Assembly: GCF_001424345.1 (NCBI RefSeq)
Contig: NZ_LMPF01000021.1
Span: 187,404-251,403, forward strand
Reading direction: 5' to 3'
Source of the DNA: Burkholderia sp. Leaf177
Lineage (GTDB): Bacteria; Pseudomonadota; Gammaproteobacteria; Burkholderiales; Burkholderiaceae
DNA: 64,000 nucleotides
Below the pieces are notes generated by a model. That model had not been told where the DNA came from and did no database searches. It saw only the letters and a program-made list of their open reading frames with translations. The position numbers and the translations under genes are program-made. Of the stretch, positions 36,186 through 44,265 are shown one piece after another (the stretch's first letter is position 1; every line of letters starts with the position of its first letter).

Positions 36186-38263
36186 TGTCCGCTCCGTTTT
36201 TCGCGCCTTGCCTGCATGACCAGAAGTGCAAGCAAATACGGCGCGCCGATCAGCGCCGTCAACACGCCTGCCGGAATCTCGCGCGGCGCGAGCAGCGTGC
36301 GTGCGGCGATATCCGCGGCGGCGAGAACCAGTGCGCCAATCGCCGCCGCGAGCCAGAGCCGCGTCCGGTGCGCCCGCGCGCCGAGCATGTTCGCCAGATG
36401 CGGCGCCATCAATCCGATAAACCCCACGGGCCCGACCGCCGCCACCGCTGCGCATGCAGCAAGCGTGGCAACGGTCAGCACGAGCGGCCGGAGCACGCTG
36501 ACCGGCACGCCTAGCGCGACCGCCTGATCCTCGCCGAGGGCGAGCAAGTCGAGCGGCCGCGCAAGCAGCGCGAGTACCGGCAACGCAAGCGCGCTCCACG
36601 GCAGCAGCGCCGCGACTTCGCCCCAACTGCGCCCGTATGTCCCGCCAACGAGCCATACCACGAAGCGCGCAGGTTGCACGCTTTGCTGCGTGACCAGCCA
36701 TTGCGACAACGTGGTCCACATCGTACCGATGACAATCCCCGTCAACGCCACCGCGAGCGGCGCGTAATGATGGCGTCGGTTGAGCAACAAGGTAAGCAGA
36801 AGCGTCACGCCGCCGCCAGTCAACGCGGCGCCTGAAAGGATTGCGTGGCCGGCGAGCGGCCAGATCATCAGCGCGACGAGCGTCGTCAGCCCTGCCCCCT
36901 GCGTCACGCCGAGCACTTCGGGGCCCGCCAGCGGATTCCTCACGATGCTCTGCATCAACACGCCGCTCGATGCCAGCAGCGCGCCCGCGAGCAACGCACA
37001 GAGAAGCCGCGGCAGGCGCAGATCCAACAGCATGCGGGCTATGTCGTCGCGATGTTCGAGCACACCGAGCCAGCGTTCGGGACCGAGCCATTCAGGACCA
37101 GAAGATGCGCCGATCATCAGGATCACCGCGCCGATTGCGAGCAGGATCGCCGCGACGGCGGGCCACGGCAAAACGTTCATCGTGCGGAGGAAAAGCGTGC
37201 TGCGTGCTGGCGCAGAACGTTCCTGGCCTGCATTCAGCATACTGGCCCACGCGGTGCCGCCGCGGATCATCGCGAGCATCAGCGGCGCGCCTACAAACGC
37301 AATAGCGACGCCAGTTGAAAGCGTCGAATCGAGATCGAGAGATAGCACGGCGGTATCGGTGACGAGCACGATTGCTGCGCCCACGAGCGCGGACAGCGGC
37401 ACGAGCGCGCCGAGCTTCGACGCCTTCGCGCCCCGGATCTGCCGCAGCACATTCGGCGCGATCAAGCCGACGTAAGACAGCGGGCCAGCGATGCTCACGG
37501 CAACGCTCCCAAAACCGACCGCGACGACTAGCGCCGCGAGCCGCGTGGCATCGATACGGACGCCGACGGCAGCGGCGGCATCGTCGCCGAGAGACAGCGG
37601 GTCGAGCGGACGCATGACGAATGGCAGCGCAACGAGCGGGACGACGAGCCATGCAAGCGCGGACTTCAACCCCGCTGCGCCCGGTTGGTACAAGCTGCCG
37701 CTCGCCCAAAGCGATGCACCCACCACGGTTTGCTCGAAGAACGCCAGCAGAAGTGTCGATATTGCCGAGAACAGCAGCATGCAGACGCTGCCTGCCAGCA
37801 CGAGCCTGAGCGGCGTCGCGCGCCATCCGCCCGCAGCCGCCGCAACGCACGCGGCGGCCGCGAGACCGCACACGAAAAGCAACGGCACGGACGCCGCGCC
37901 GAACACGGATGGCAGGATCATCGCGGCGAGCAAGCCGAGTTGCGCGCCGCCCGTGATGCCGAGAAGATCGGGCGACGCCAGCGGATTGCGCGTCAAAGCC
38001 TGGAAAAGCGTGCCTGCAACCGCCAGACAAGCGCCCGCGACAAGCGCGGCCGCAATGCGCGGCGCGTTCAGATCGAAAAGGAATACGCCGGCGAGTTGCG
38101 CGGCGTCGCTGCCGGGTGACGCGGCGAGCCACGCATGGACATCGGGCGCGAGACGCAAGAGCGCGACCGCGACGATCAAAAGCGCAAGCAAGGTGGCAAG
38201 CAAACCGACGCAGCTTTTGACGGGCGCACGCCAGCGTTCTGAAGATGAGGCAAGCGTTGTCAT
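36182..38263 (-). CDS. fhuB: Fused ferric-siderophore ABC permease (FhuB/OrbD-like)
   Basis: The 693-residue protein has two homologous BtuC/FecCD-type halves joined in one chain, as in FhuB. Each half has ten hydrophobic segments, and the family signatures are repeated: TRNPLASPDLLGITGGAQLG and VRNPLAGPEVLGVTQGAGLT. Late loops read GPLSYVGLIAPNVLRQIRG and GPVGFIGLMAPHLANMLGA. It forms the inner-membrane channel with the adjacent ATPase. Its ATG overlaps the ATPase stop codon by four bases, and its stop overlaps the reductase start. Start MTTLASSSERW was chosen on that coupling. Confidence 0.92.
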   Translation of the reverse strand: MTTLASSSERWRAPVKSCVGLLATLLALLIVAVALLRLAPDVHAWLAASPGSDAAQLAGVFLFDLNAPRIAAALVAGACLAVAGTLFQALTRNPLASPDLLGITGGAQLGLLAAMILPSVFGAASVPLLFVCGLAAAACVAAAAGGWRATPLRLVLAGSVCMLLFSAISTLLLAFFEQTVVGASLWASGSLYQPGAAGLKSALAWLVVPLVALPFVMRPLDPLSLGDDAAAAVGVRIDATRLAALVVAVGFGSVAVSIAGPLSYVGLIAPNVLRQIRGAKASKLGALVPLSALVGAAIVLVTDTAVLSLDLDSTLSTGVAIAFVGAPLMLAMIRGGTAWASMLNAGQERSAPARSTLFLRTMNVLPWPAVAAILLAIGAVILMIGASSGPEWLGPERWLGVLEHRDDIARMLLDLRLPRLLCALLAGALLASSGVLMQSIVRNPLAGPEVLGVTQGAGLTTLVALMIWPLAGHAILSGAALTGGGVTLLLTLLLNRRHHYAPLAVALTGIVIGTMWTTLSQWLVTQQSVQPARFVVWLVGGTYGRSWGEVAALLPWSALALPVLALLARPLDLLALGEDQAVALGVPVSVLRPLVLTVATLAACAAVAAVGPVGFIGLMAPHLANMLGARAHRTRLWLAAAIGALVLAAADIAARTLLAPREIPAGVLTALIGAPYLLALLVMQARREKRSGQ

Positions 38264-39093
38264 GCCACCAGATCCCTGGGCGCGTTGCTCAGGAATTCCG
38301 CTTCGTAAGCCGGCACGCACATCGGCGCGCCTGTTTGCGGATGCGCGATCTTCAGCATCTGGACACCGAAAGTATCGTTGAGATGGTGCGGGTCGAGCAT
38401 GGCGTCGGGCGCGCCTTGCGCAATGATCCGGCCGGCACGCATCAACACGATTTCATCGCTGAACGCGGCGGCTTGGTTGAGGTCGTGAAGCACCCATACG
38501 ATGGTCAGTCCGCGCTCGCGGTTCAAGCGCCGCAATTCACGCAGGATATCGAGCTGATGATGAATGTCGAGATAGGTCGTCGGTTCGTCGAGCAAGACAA
38601 TAGGCGCCTGTTGCGCCAACGCCATCGCAATCCATACACGCTGACGTTCGCCTCCAGAAAGCGCGGCTACGTCGCGCGATGCATCGGCGGCGAGACCACT
38701 TGCGTCGAGTGCCTCGTCGATTGCCGCGTGATCCGTGCGCGTCAATCCGCGCAGCCAGCCGCCGTAGGCATAACGCCCGTAAGCCACCAGTTCGCGCACA
38801 GTCAGCCCTGCCGGAATCTGGTTGAACTGCGCGAGCATGGTCAGCGTCCGGGCAAGCTCGCGCCGGCGCAATGTACCAACTGGTACACCGTTCACTTCGA
38901 CATGACCATCGAGCGTGGGCTGCAAGCCAGCGAGCGTTCGCAGCAGCGTGCTTTTCCCGCAACCGTTCGGGCCGCAAAGCGCGGTGACGCGCCCCGCTTC
39001 AATACTCACGTCCAGCCGGTCGAGCACGACATGTTCCCCGTACCCGACCGTCAGCGAGCGTGCGGTCAGTGCGGGTCCTGCCCATAATGTCAT
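38260..39093 (-). CDS. fhuC: Ferric-siderophore ABC transporter ATPase (FhuC/OrbC-like)
   Basis: The 277-residue ATPase has Walker A (CGPNGCGKSTLLRTLAGLQP), the ABC signature (ALSGGERQRVWIAMALAQQ) and Walker B (IVLLDEPTTYLDIHHQ), then the switch His in WVLHDLNQAA. The DIHHQLDIL sequence after Walker B is typical of iron-siderophore ATPases. It energises the fused permease. Its start overlaps the stop of the TauD-like gene by four bases and its stop overlaps the permease start, so translation is coupled along the operon. Confidence 0.92.
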   Translation of the reverse strand: MTLWAGPALTARSLTVGYGEHVVLDRLDVSIEAGRVTALCGPNGCGKSTLLRTLAGLQPTLDGHVEVNGVPVGTLRRRELARTLTMLAQFNQIPAGLTVRELVAYGRYAYGGWLRGLTRTDHAAIDEALDASGLAADASRDVAALSGGERQRVWIAMALAQQAPIVLLDEPTTYLDIHHQLDILRELRRLNRERGLTIVWVLHDLNQAAAFSDEIVLMRAGRIIAQGAPDAMLDPHHLNDTFGVQMLKIAHPQTGAPMCVPAYEAEFLSNAPRDLVA

Positions 39094-40109
39094 CGTGCGT
39101 CCGCCCGCTCGCTGTAGCTTTGCGCCATGGCGACCACGACCTTGCGCGGTCCTTCGAACGGATCACGCGCGTGCGCAGTGAGCATGTTGTCGAGCATCAG
39201 CACGTCGCCGGTCATCCATGGAAACACGATGCGCTGCTCGTCCAGCACGCCGCGGATTTCCGCGAGCGCTTCGGCTTCGATGGATTCGCCATCGCCGTAA
39301 TAGACGTTGCGCGGCACGTTTTCCAGGCCGACGGCATCGACGAGCGCTTCCTGCATGTCTTCATCGAGCGCTGACAAGTGAAAAAGATTCGCCTGGTTGA
39401 ACCACACCATGTCGCCGGTGCGCGGATGGCGCGCGACCGCCTGGCAGCGTTCGCGGGTGCGCAAGAGCAGTTCGTGATCGTCACCATCGCGCCATTCGTA
39501 TTCGATACCGCGCGCCGCGCAAATCTGTTCCACCACCGCGGGGTCGTCGGAGCCGAATGCGTTTTGCCACGGAAGATCGAGCCCTTGTCCAAAATTGCGC
39601 ACGTAAAGCAGTCCGCGTTTGGCAAAACGCTCGACCAGCGCGGGACTGAGCGCACGATAAATCGCGCGGCTATCCGCGATCGGCGTCGCGCCGCCCGATC
39701 GCGCCGCGAGCGCGCAATGAAACCAGATGCGCAGCGGCCATTCGCGCGTGTACGACTGCTCGTTGTGCAGCGGTATGGAGCGATGCGGCGGATATTCCGT
39801 CGATGTATAAACGGCGCCCTCGACCTGGCTGCGCGGCGTAGACGCAAATTCATAGCCGATAAGCGGGTCGCCGCACGACGCCGCGAAACGCTGGAATGCT
39901 TCTATGGATGCAACCTCGAAGCCGGTAAAGCGCAAAGCGCCGCATTTTTCGAGCGTACTGTCGATGATCGTGCGCAGCGGCACGGCGGCATCTTCAAGCG
40001 AAATGCCGACGCCGGGTTTTGGCGACACCACGGTTGGCAATCCAGGTTCGATGCTCAGATCGTCCAGCGTTGGAAGTGTCGCGGGAAGCGCCTCTGAAAG
40101 TGAATTCAT
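39090..40109 (-). CDS. TauD/TfdA-family Fe(II)/2-oxoglutarate dioxygenase (OrbG, SyrP-like hydroxylase)
   Basis: Start MNSLSEALP, with GGAG before it, gives 339 residues. The iron ligands are His115 and Glu117 (SIPLHNEQSY, an HxE variant) and a late His in LDNMLTAHARDPFEG; the Arg after it should bind 2-oxoglutarate. In ornibactin clusters the OrbG homologue sits in this position and is thought to hydroxylate aspartate bound to the peptide synthetase, giving beta-hydroxyaspartate. No peptide synthetase is present in the window, so its substrate carrier must be elsewhere, or the gene is a leftover. Confidence 0.85.
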   Translation of the reverse strand: MNSLSEALPATLPTLDDLSIEPGLPTVVSPKPGVGISLEDAAVPLRTIIDSTLEKCGALRFTGFEVASIEAFQRFAASCGDPLIGYEFASTPRSQVEGAVYTSTEYPPHRSIPLHNEQSYTREWPLRIWFHCALAARSGGATPIADSRAIYRALSPALVERFAKRGLLYVRNFGQGLDLPWQNAFGSDDPAVVEQICAARGIEYEWRDGDDHELLLRTRERCQAVARHPRTGDMVWFNQANLFHLSALDEDMQEALVDAVGLENVPRNVYYGDGESIEAEALAEIRGVLDEQRIVFPWMTGDVLMLDNMLTAHARDPFEGPRKVVVAMAQSYSERADAR

Positions 40110-40155
40110 GCGAAATTCTCCTGCCGCAAATTCCATGGCACGGACTGCAAAATTT

Positions 40156-40398
40156 TCAGGACGCGGCGCCATCCATGTGACGGCGAAGACTGGCGGGACG
40201 CATGTCGGTCCAGACAGTTTCGATATGCGCCAGGCACATATCCTTGGAACCTGTTACGCCGACCGCACGCCAGCCCGCAGGGATCGCGCGAAAGGTCGGC
40301 CAGAGCGAATACTGCTCTTCGTCGTTGATGACAACCGTGTATTCGAGTTCATCCGCCTCGCGTGCGAAGGCGGTCGGAGTGTGCTGGGCTTGCGTCAT
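40156..40398 (-). CDS. MbtH-like protein (OrbH)
   Basis: The 80-residue protein shows the full MbtH signature: an N-terminal acidic strand, then [15 protein letters not shown] and [20 protein letters not shown]. MbtH proteins bind and stabilise the adenylation domains of non-ribosomal peptide synthetases. It is the first gene after the OrbS-type promoter and lies 46 bp before the TauD-like gene. As with the TauD gene, no peptide synthetase is present nearby. The start ATG at 40398 gives the family length; the longer upstream frame crosses the promoter. Confidence 0.92.
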   Translation of the reverse strand: MTQAQHTPTAFAREADELEYTVVINDEEQYSLWPTFRAIPAGWRAVGVTGSKDMCLAHIETVWTDMRPASLRRHMDGAAS

Positions 40399-40477
40399 GA
40401 TCGGCGGCCTTGTCGGAAAAAACGGGAGAGGTTGGCGGCCGCGAAGCTTCAGCTTACGGCGCCATCTGTATGGAATA

Positions 40478-40502
40478 GACGCTTCGCGAATGCGAATTTT
40501 TA
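40478..40502 (-). promoter_or_regulatory. OrbS/PvdS-type promoter for the siderophore operon
   Basis: On the minus strand TAAAAA (40502-40497), a 15-base spacer and CGTC (40481-40478) match the -35 TAAAAA / -10 CGTC pattern known for OrbS-dependent promoters and, more loosely, PvdS promoters. It lies 80 bp before the MbtH gene. The -35 element overlaps the TAA stop codon of the sigma gene (40502-40500). The assignment is by pattern, not by test. Confidence 0.65.
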
Positions 40503-41177
40503 CCGGCGACGCGCGCAACCGTCGAAATAACGCGGATGAGCGTCGCCACGATTGCAGGCATCGAGGCTGTCCGCACAATGCTTCTCAACGTCGCGCACCA
40601 TGAAATGAACCAGCGTTTGCGAAACGTTAAGCGCGCTTGCCGTGCTTTTCAGCGTTTCCTCGCGCAGCCGCACCATCTCGAAGGCCACGCGGCTTCGAGC
40701 CGGCAATTGTTCGAGCGCGGCCAGAACCTGACGCAGCGTGTCGCGGGTCTCGGCCATGACTTCCGGCGTGCATTGCGGCGACGGCACGTCGAGGCCATCG
40801 TCTTCATCGGCGTGATAGGTGTTTTCGAGCGTTTGCGAACGGCAGGCATCGATAGATGCGTTGCGCACCATCCGCGCAACATACGCCGCGGGCTGACGCA
40901 CGGCGTCCTGATTCGGAAAGTCGATGAGCTTGATGAAGACATCGTGGACGACGTCTTCCGCGCGGCTGCCGCAGCCGACAAAACCGCGCGCCATGTTGAC
41001 GAGCATCGGCCGGTTGGAAATGGCGATGTCGAGCAGCGTGCGTGCGGGCTGCGTCGTCAGTTCAACGGCCGGCCGCCCGTCCTGTATGGGCCGCCAGCCA
41101 GTCTCGGAGGCGAAAAGTGATGGAGGTGTTAGCGGTATGGCGGGCGATTGTGTCGGCCGGTCGAGCACTTCCGTCAT
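40500..41177 (-). CDS. orbS: ECF sigma factor for siderophore genes (OrbS-like)
   Basis: The 225-residue protein has region 2 ([34 protein letters not shown], then [16 protein letters not shown]) and region 4 ([20 protein letters not shown], then [20 protein letters not shown]). It is of the PvdS/OrbS group, which carries no N-terminal anti-sigma partner domain. It should direct RNA polymerase to the promoter just downstream of its own gene. A sigma-70 promoter overlapped by a Fur-box-like site lies upstream, so iron starvation should induce it. GAGGGG precedes the start. Confidence 0.88.
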   Translation of the reverse strand: MTEVLDRPTQSPAIPLTPPSLFASETGWRPIQDGRPAVELTTQPARTLLDIAISNRPMLVNMARGFVGCGSRAEDVVHDVFIKLIDFPNQDAVRQPAAYVARMVRNASIDACRSQTLENTYHADEDDGLDVPSPQCTPEVMAETRDTLRQVLAALEQLPARSRVAFEMVRLREETLKSTASALNVSQTLVHFMVRDVEKHCADSLDACNRGDAHPRYFDGCARRR

Positions 41178-41206
41178 AGAGTTGCCCCTCGTTTAAGTAG
41201 GGACCC

Positions 41207-41235
41207 AATATAACGTAAACGAGAAGCATTCTCAA
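41207..41235 (-). promoter_or_regulatory. Sigma-70 promoter with overlapping Fur-box-like site for orbS
   Basis: On the minus strand TTGAGA (41235-41230), a 17-base spacer and TATATT (41212-41207) form a good sigma-70 promoter 30 bp before orbS. A 7-1-7 inverted repeat, TGAGAATGCTTCTCG (41234-41220), covers the -35 box and part of the spacer and resembles the Fur consensus (TGAGAATnATTCTCA). Binding here would block transcription when iron is plentiful. Confidence 0.7.
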
Positions 41236-41298
41236 ATACACCTTACATCTAAGGTCTTTCTTGCTTTCAGTCTTAGATGCCGGTACATGACAAATGCT

Positions 41299-41322
41299 CG
41301 GACCGGCCGCTTGGCCGGTCCG
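41299..41322. terminator. Strong 10-bp hairpin between the small gene and orbS
   Basis: CGGACCGGCC / GGCCGGTCCG with loop GCTT is a perfect 10-bp stem directly after the stop of the small gene at 41342. On the minus strand few T bases follow, so it may act by stopping polymerase weakly or by protecting the RNA end. Confidence 0.5.
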
Positions 41323-41341
41323 GGTTATACCCTCTCTTTGC

Positions 41342-41671
41342 TCATGCGGCCGCGCCGGCGCCCAAATTTCCGCCGGTGCGCGAACGTCCGTAACGTCCGG
41401 CCGATTCGCGTTCTTCGTCGCGTCGCAGTTCATCGATATAAGCGCGCGCAGCGGCTTCGGCGCGGTGACGTGCGGTTGCCGGTTGCGGGAACGACGCGGC
41501 GTCGAGATCTGGAACGGGCAGTCGATAATCCATCACGGCTGCCGCTGTCCCGGCCACGACTGCACGGGCGATAAAGCGGGCGGGCTGGCTGGTATCGGTC
41601 AGTTCCAGAGCGCTCTGCGCCCAAGCCGTAATTCGATATCCACGATAAATACTTTCGCTAAAGCTGAACAT
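41342..41671 (-). CDS. Small conserved-looking hypothetical protein
   Basis: The 109-residue protein starts MFSFSESIYRGYRITAWAQS and has a good ribosome binding site (TGGAGAGA). It has an N-terminal beta-like region, then a helical, Ala- and Arg-rich C-terminus containing RAYIDELRRDEERES. There is no signal peptide or membrane segment. I do not recognise a family. The ribosome binding site and the strong hairpin just after its stop codon support that it is a real single-gene unit. Confidence 0.65.
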   Translation of the reverse strand: MFSFSESIYRGYRITAWAQSALELTDTSQPARFIARAVVAGTAAAVMDYRLPVPDLDAASFPQPATARHRAEAAARAYIDELRRDEERESAGRYGRSRTGGNLGAGAAA

Positions 41672-41768
41672 GGTCTTCTCTCCAGAATCTGTTTAAGGAT
41701 TGCTAAAGCAGTCGCCGTGCCTAAGCGCTTAGCTAAGTGTTCATGAACAGTTTCCTAAGGCCGTTTAA

Positions 41769-42740
41769 TCAAGCAATAACATCCACGCGCGCGCCGTAAA
41801 CTTCCAGCGCGGCATCGTGCAATGCTCGCAAAACGACGGTTGCCGCCGGCGACAACAAGCGCGTTTGCCGCGTAATGATTCCGAATGCGTCCATGCGGCA
41901 CGGCAGTTCGACGGCAAGCCGCTTCAGCGTCCCAAACTCTTCGTACTGCCGCGCAACCTCCTCCGGCATCACGGCGAGCATGTCGCTTTGCAGCAAGATG
42001 CCCGAGATGGCAACCATGTTGTTGGTGTTCACCACGTTGTCCGGCGCGGCGAGACCAATCTGCGAAAACACCATGTCGAACCGATGCCGCAGCACACTTC
42101 CCGGCGGATGCAGCACCCAACCCTCGCCTACGATATCCGCCATGGTCAGCCCGCTTGAATTGGCGAGCGGATGACCGGGGCGCACGACCACGCAAAGCGG
42201 TTCTTCCGCGATAGGTTCGTAACGAACCGCGTCCTTGAACTGGCCTTGTCGTTCCAGAACGCGGCCGACCATGATGTCGAGATGTCCTTGAGCCACTAGC
42301 GGCAGCATCACGTCGGATGTCTCCACCTGAAGCCAGATCTGCAATTGCGGATAGCTCGCTTTCACGCGTGCAATGGCAAGCGGCACCATCGTCGCGGCGG
42401 CTGCGGCGATTGCGCCCAGTTGCACCTGACCCACGAGTCCCGCGCGCAATGCCGCAATTTCATCGTGCGCCTGGCTCAGATTCGACAACACCATGCGGGC
42501 GTGCCGGATCATCACCTCGCCGTAGAGCGTGGGATGCATGCCGTGGGGCGTGCGGTCGAAGAGCCGCACCTCGAGCACGTCCTCCAGTTCCTTCAATAAA
42601 CGCGATGCCGCCGGCTGCGTCATGCCCAGCATATCGGCGGCGCGCCGCACGTTGCCCTCTTCTTCCATGGCCGCTAGAAGCAGCAATTGCCGTGTCTTGA
42701 GGCGCGTGCGCACGGTTACGTTCGAGTAGTTTTGAGCCAT
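41769..42740 (-). CDS. gbpR: LysR-family regulator, GbpR-like
   Basis: Start MAQNYSNVTVRTRL gives 323 residues. The N-terminal winged helix (LLLAAMEEEGNVRRAADMLG, then MTQPAASRLLKELEDVLEVR) is typical of LysR. An effector domain follows, with LQIWLQVETSDVMLPLVAQG and SGILLQSDMLAVMPEEVARQ. GbpR proteins control sugar-binding-protein genes in Agrobacterium and Azospirillum. The gene is divergent from araF with a 425-bp gap, so it probably regulates araFGH and its own gene in response to arabinose or a related sugar. The longer upstream frame has no family similarity. Confidence 0.82.
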   Translation of the reverse strand: MAQNYSNVTVRTRLKTRQLLLLAAMEEEGNVRRAADMLGMTQPAASRLLKELEDVLEVRLFDRTPHGMHPTLYGEVMIRHARMVLSNLSQAHDEIAALRAGLVGQVQLGAIAAAAATMVPLAIARVKASYPQLQIWLQVETSDVMLPLVAQGHLDIMVGRVLERQGQFKDAVRYEPIAEEPLCVVVRPGHPLANSSGLTMADIVGEGWVLHPPGSVLRHRFDMVFSQIGLAAPDNVVNTNNMVAISGILLQSDMLAVMPEEVARQYEEFGTLKRLAVELPCRMDAFGIITRQTRLLSPAATVVLRALHDAALEVYGARVDVIA

Positions 42741-43165
42741 GCAATGCGCCTGCTTCTGATTATTTCGATGGCCAATCGTAGCTGATCCTGACCGGCGGGC
42801 GCCAGATTGCGTAGGGTTCGATCCCAAAATGTAGGAGCGCCGCCGACATACCCATTTTGATATCAGGATCGTCAAAAAACTGATTGGAAAGGAATCGGCT
42901 GCTTCCTTAAGATGCACTCAAACTTCAGGACCTGAGACTCGGCCTTTTGCGCTCGCGACGCGCTTTCAAGGCGTAAGCGAATTCTAAAAGGCCGCGATCC
43001 GATTCACGCGAATTACTAAGCACGCAACAACCAAAACTCGTATCAGCGCGCACCGATTGACCCGCAGGACCGCCGGACAGCATCAAAGAGCGAACGGGCT
43101 GCAAGCCTGCGCTTCGCTGCATGCCACCCACGCATGCAGCCTTAATTCAACCAGGAGACAACACC
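42741..43165. promoter_or_regulatory. Divergent gbpR / araF promoter region
   Basis: This 425-bp region separates gbpR from araF and must hold both promoters and the LysR-type binding sites. A short palindrome AAGGAA-N8-TTCCTT at 42889-42908 is the only dyad I noticed. No small gene is evident. CCAGGAGA at 43151-43158 is the araF ribosome binding site. Confidence 0.5.
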
Positions 43166-44182
43166 ATGAACCACAAGCTGAACCACAAGCTTCGCCGTCT
43201 GACCTTGTCCGCGATCGCTGCAACCACGCTAGGCATTCCGTTCGCATCGCAAATGTCCGCTCATGCCGACGAACCGCTCAAGGTCGGGTTCCTCGTGAAG
43301 ATGCCCGAGCAGGCTTGGTTCATCAACGAGCAGAAAGCAGCGTCCGCGCTTGGTCAGAAAGAAAAATTCTCGGTGGTGAATATCGGCACGCCGGATGGTG
43401 AAAAGGTTTTGTCGGCAATCGATAACCTCGGCGCGCAAGGCGCTCAGGGTTTCGTGATCTGCGCGCCCGACGTGCGTCTCGGACCGGCCATCCAGGCCCG
43501 CGCAAAACGCTACAACATGAAGTTCGTCACGGTCGATGACCAACTCGTCGATTCGACCGGCAAGCCTTTGCCGAACGTGCCGCACCTCGGCATGTCCGCA
43601 TTCAAGATCGGCAACCAGGTCGGCACGGCCATCTCCGATGAAATGAAAAAGCGCGGCTGGAAACCCGAGGAAGTCGGCGCGCTGCGCATCACGGATTACG
43701 AGTTGCCGACCGCGAAGCAACGCACGGACGGTGCCACGCAAACGCTTCTGGCAAGTGGTTTCAAGAAGGAAAATATCTTCGATGCCCCGCAAAAAACCAC
43801 CGACGACGAAGGCGGTTTCAACGCCGCATCGCCGGTTTTATCGCAGCATCCGAACATCAAGAAATGGGTGATCTACGCGATCAACGAAGAGACCGTGCTC
43901 GGCGCCGTGCGCGCGACCGAACAACTGCATATTGCATCGGCTGATGTGATCGGCGTGGGCATCAACGGTGCAGGCGAAGCGTTTGCCGAGTTCCAGAAGA
44001 AAGAGCAAACGGGCTTCTACGGGACTATCGCCGTGAGTTCGACGAACCATGGCAAGGACAGCACGCAGAACCTCGTCGACTGGATCAAGAACGGCAAGCA
44101 GCCGCCCGCCGATACACAAACCACCGGCAAGCTGATGGTCCGCAGCAACTGGCAGGACGTGCGGAAAGAACTGGGTATCTGA
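43166..44182 (+). CDS. araF: L-arabinose ABC transporter periplasmic binding protein
   Basis: The 338-residue precursor has a signal peptide (LTLSAIAATTLGIPFASQ, cleaved near AHA-DEP). The mature protein is very like AraF: VGFLVKMPEQAWFINEQKAA, then GAQGFVICAPDVRLGPAIQA, then VTVDDQLVDSTGKP, and WVIYAINEETVLGAVRATEQ. It binds L-arabinose, and often D-galactose or D-fucose, in the periplasm and delivers it to AraGH. CCAGGAGA precedes the start. It is the first gene of araFGH and is divergent from a GbpR-type regulator. Confidence 0.92.
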   Translation: MNHKLNHKLRRLTLSAIAATTLGIPFASQMSAHADEPLKVGFLVKMPEQAWFINEQKAASALGQKEKFSVVNIGTPDGEKVLSAIDNLGAQGAQGFVICAPDVRLGPAIQARAKRYNMKFVTVDDQLVDSTGKPLPNVPHLGMSAFKIGNQVGTAISDEMKKRGWKPEEVGALRITDYELPTAKQRTDGATQTLLASGFKKENIFDAPQKTTDDEGGFNAASPVLSQHPNIKKWVIYAINEETVLGAVRATEQLHIASADVIGVGINGAGEAFAEFQKKEQTGFYGTIAVSSTNHGKDSTQNLVDWIKNGKQPPADTQTTGKLMVRSNWQDVRKELGI

Positions 44183-44265
44183 GCGATTGGCCAAGGGCGT
44201 TGTGCACGTCATGCATGTCATGCGCGTCATGACGCCCGCTTCAGTTTTCAACCAAGGAACGCTCA

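Noticed and set aside
35382..37091. Longer start for the FhuF-type gene
   Set aside because: The extra 302 codons are an out-of-frame reading of the permease gene; the ATG overlapping the permease stop is the right start.
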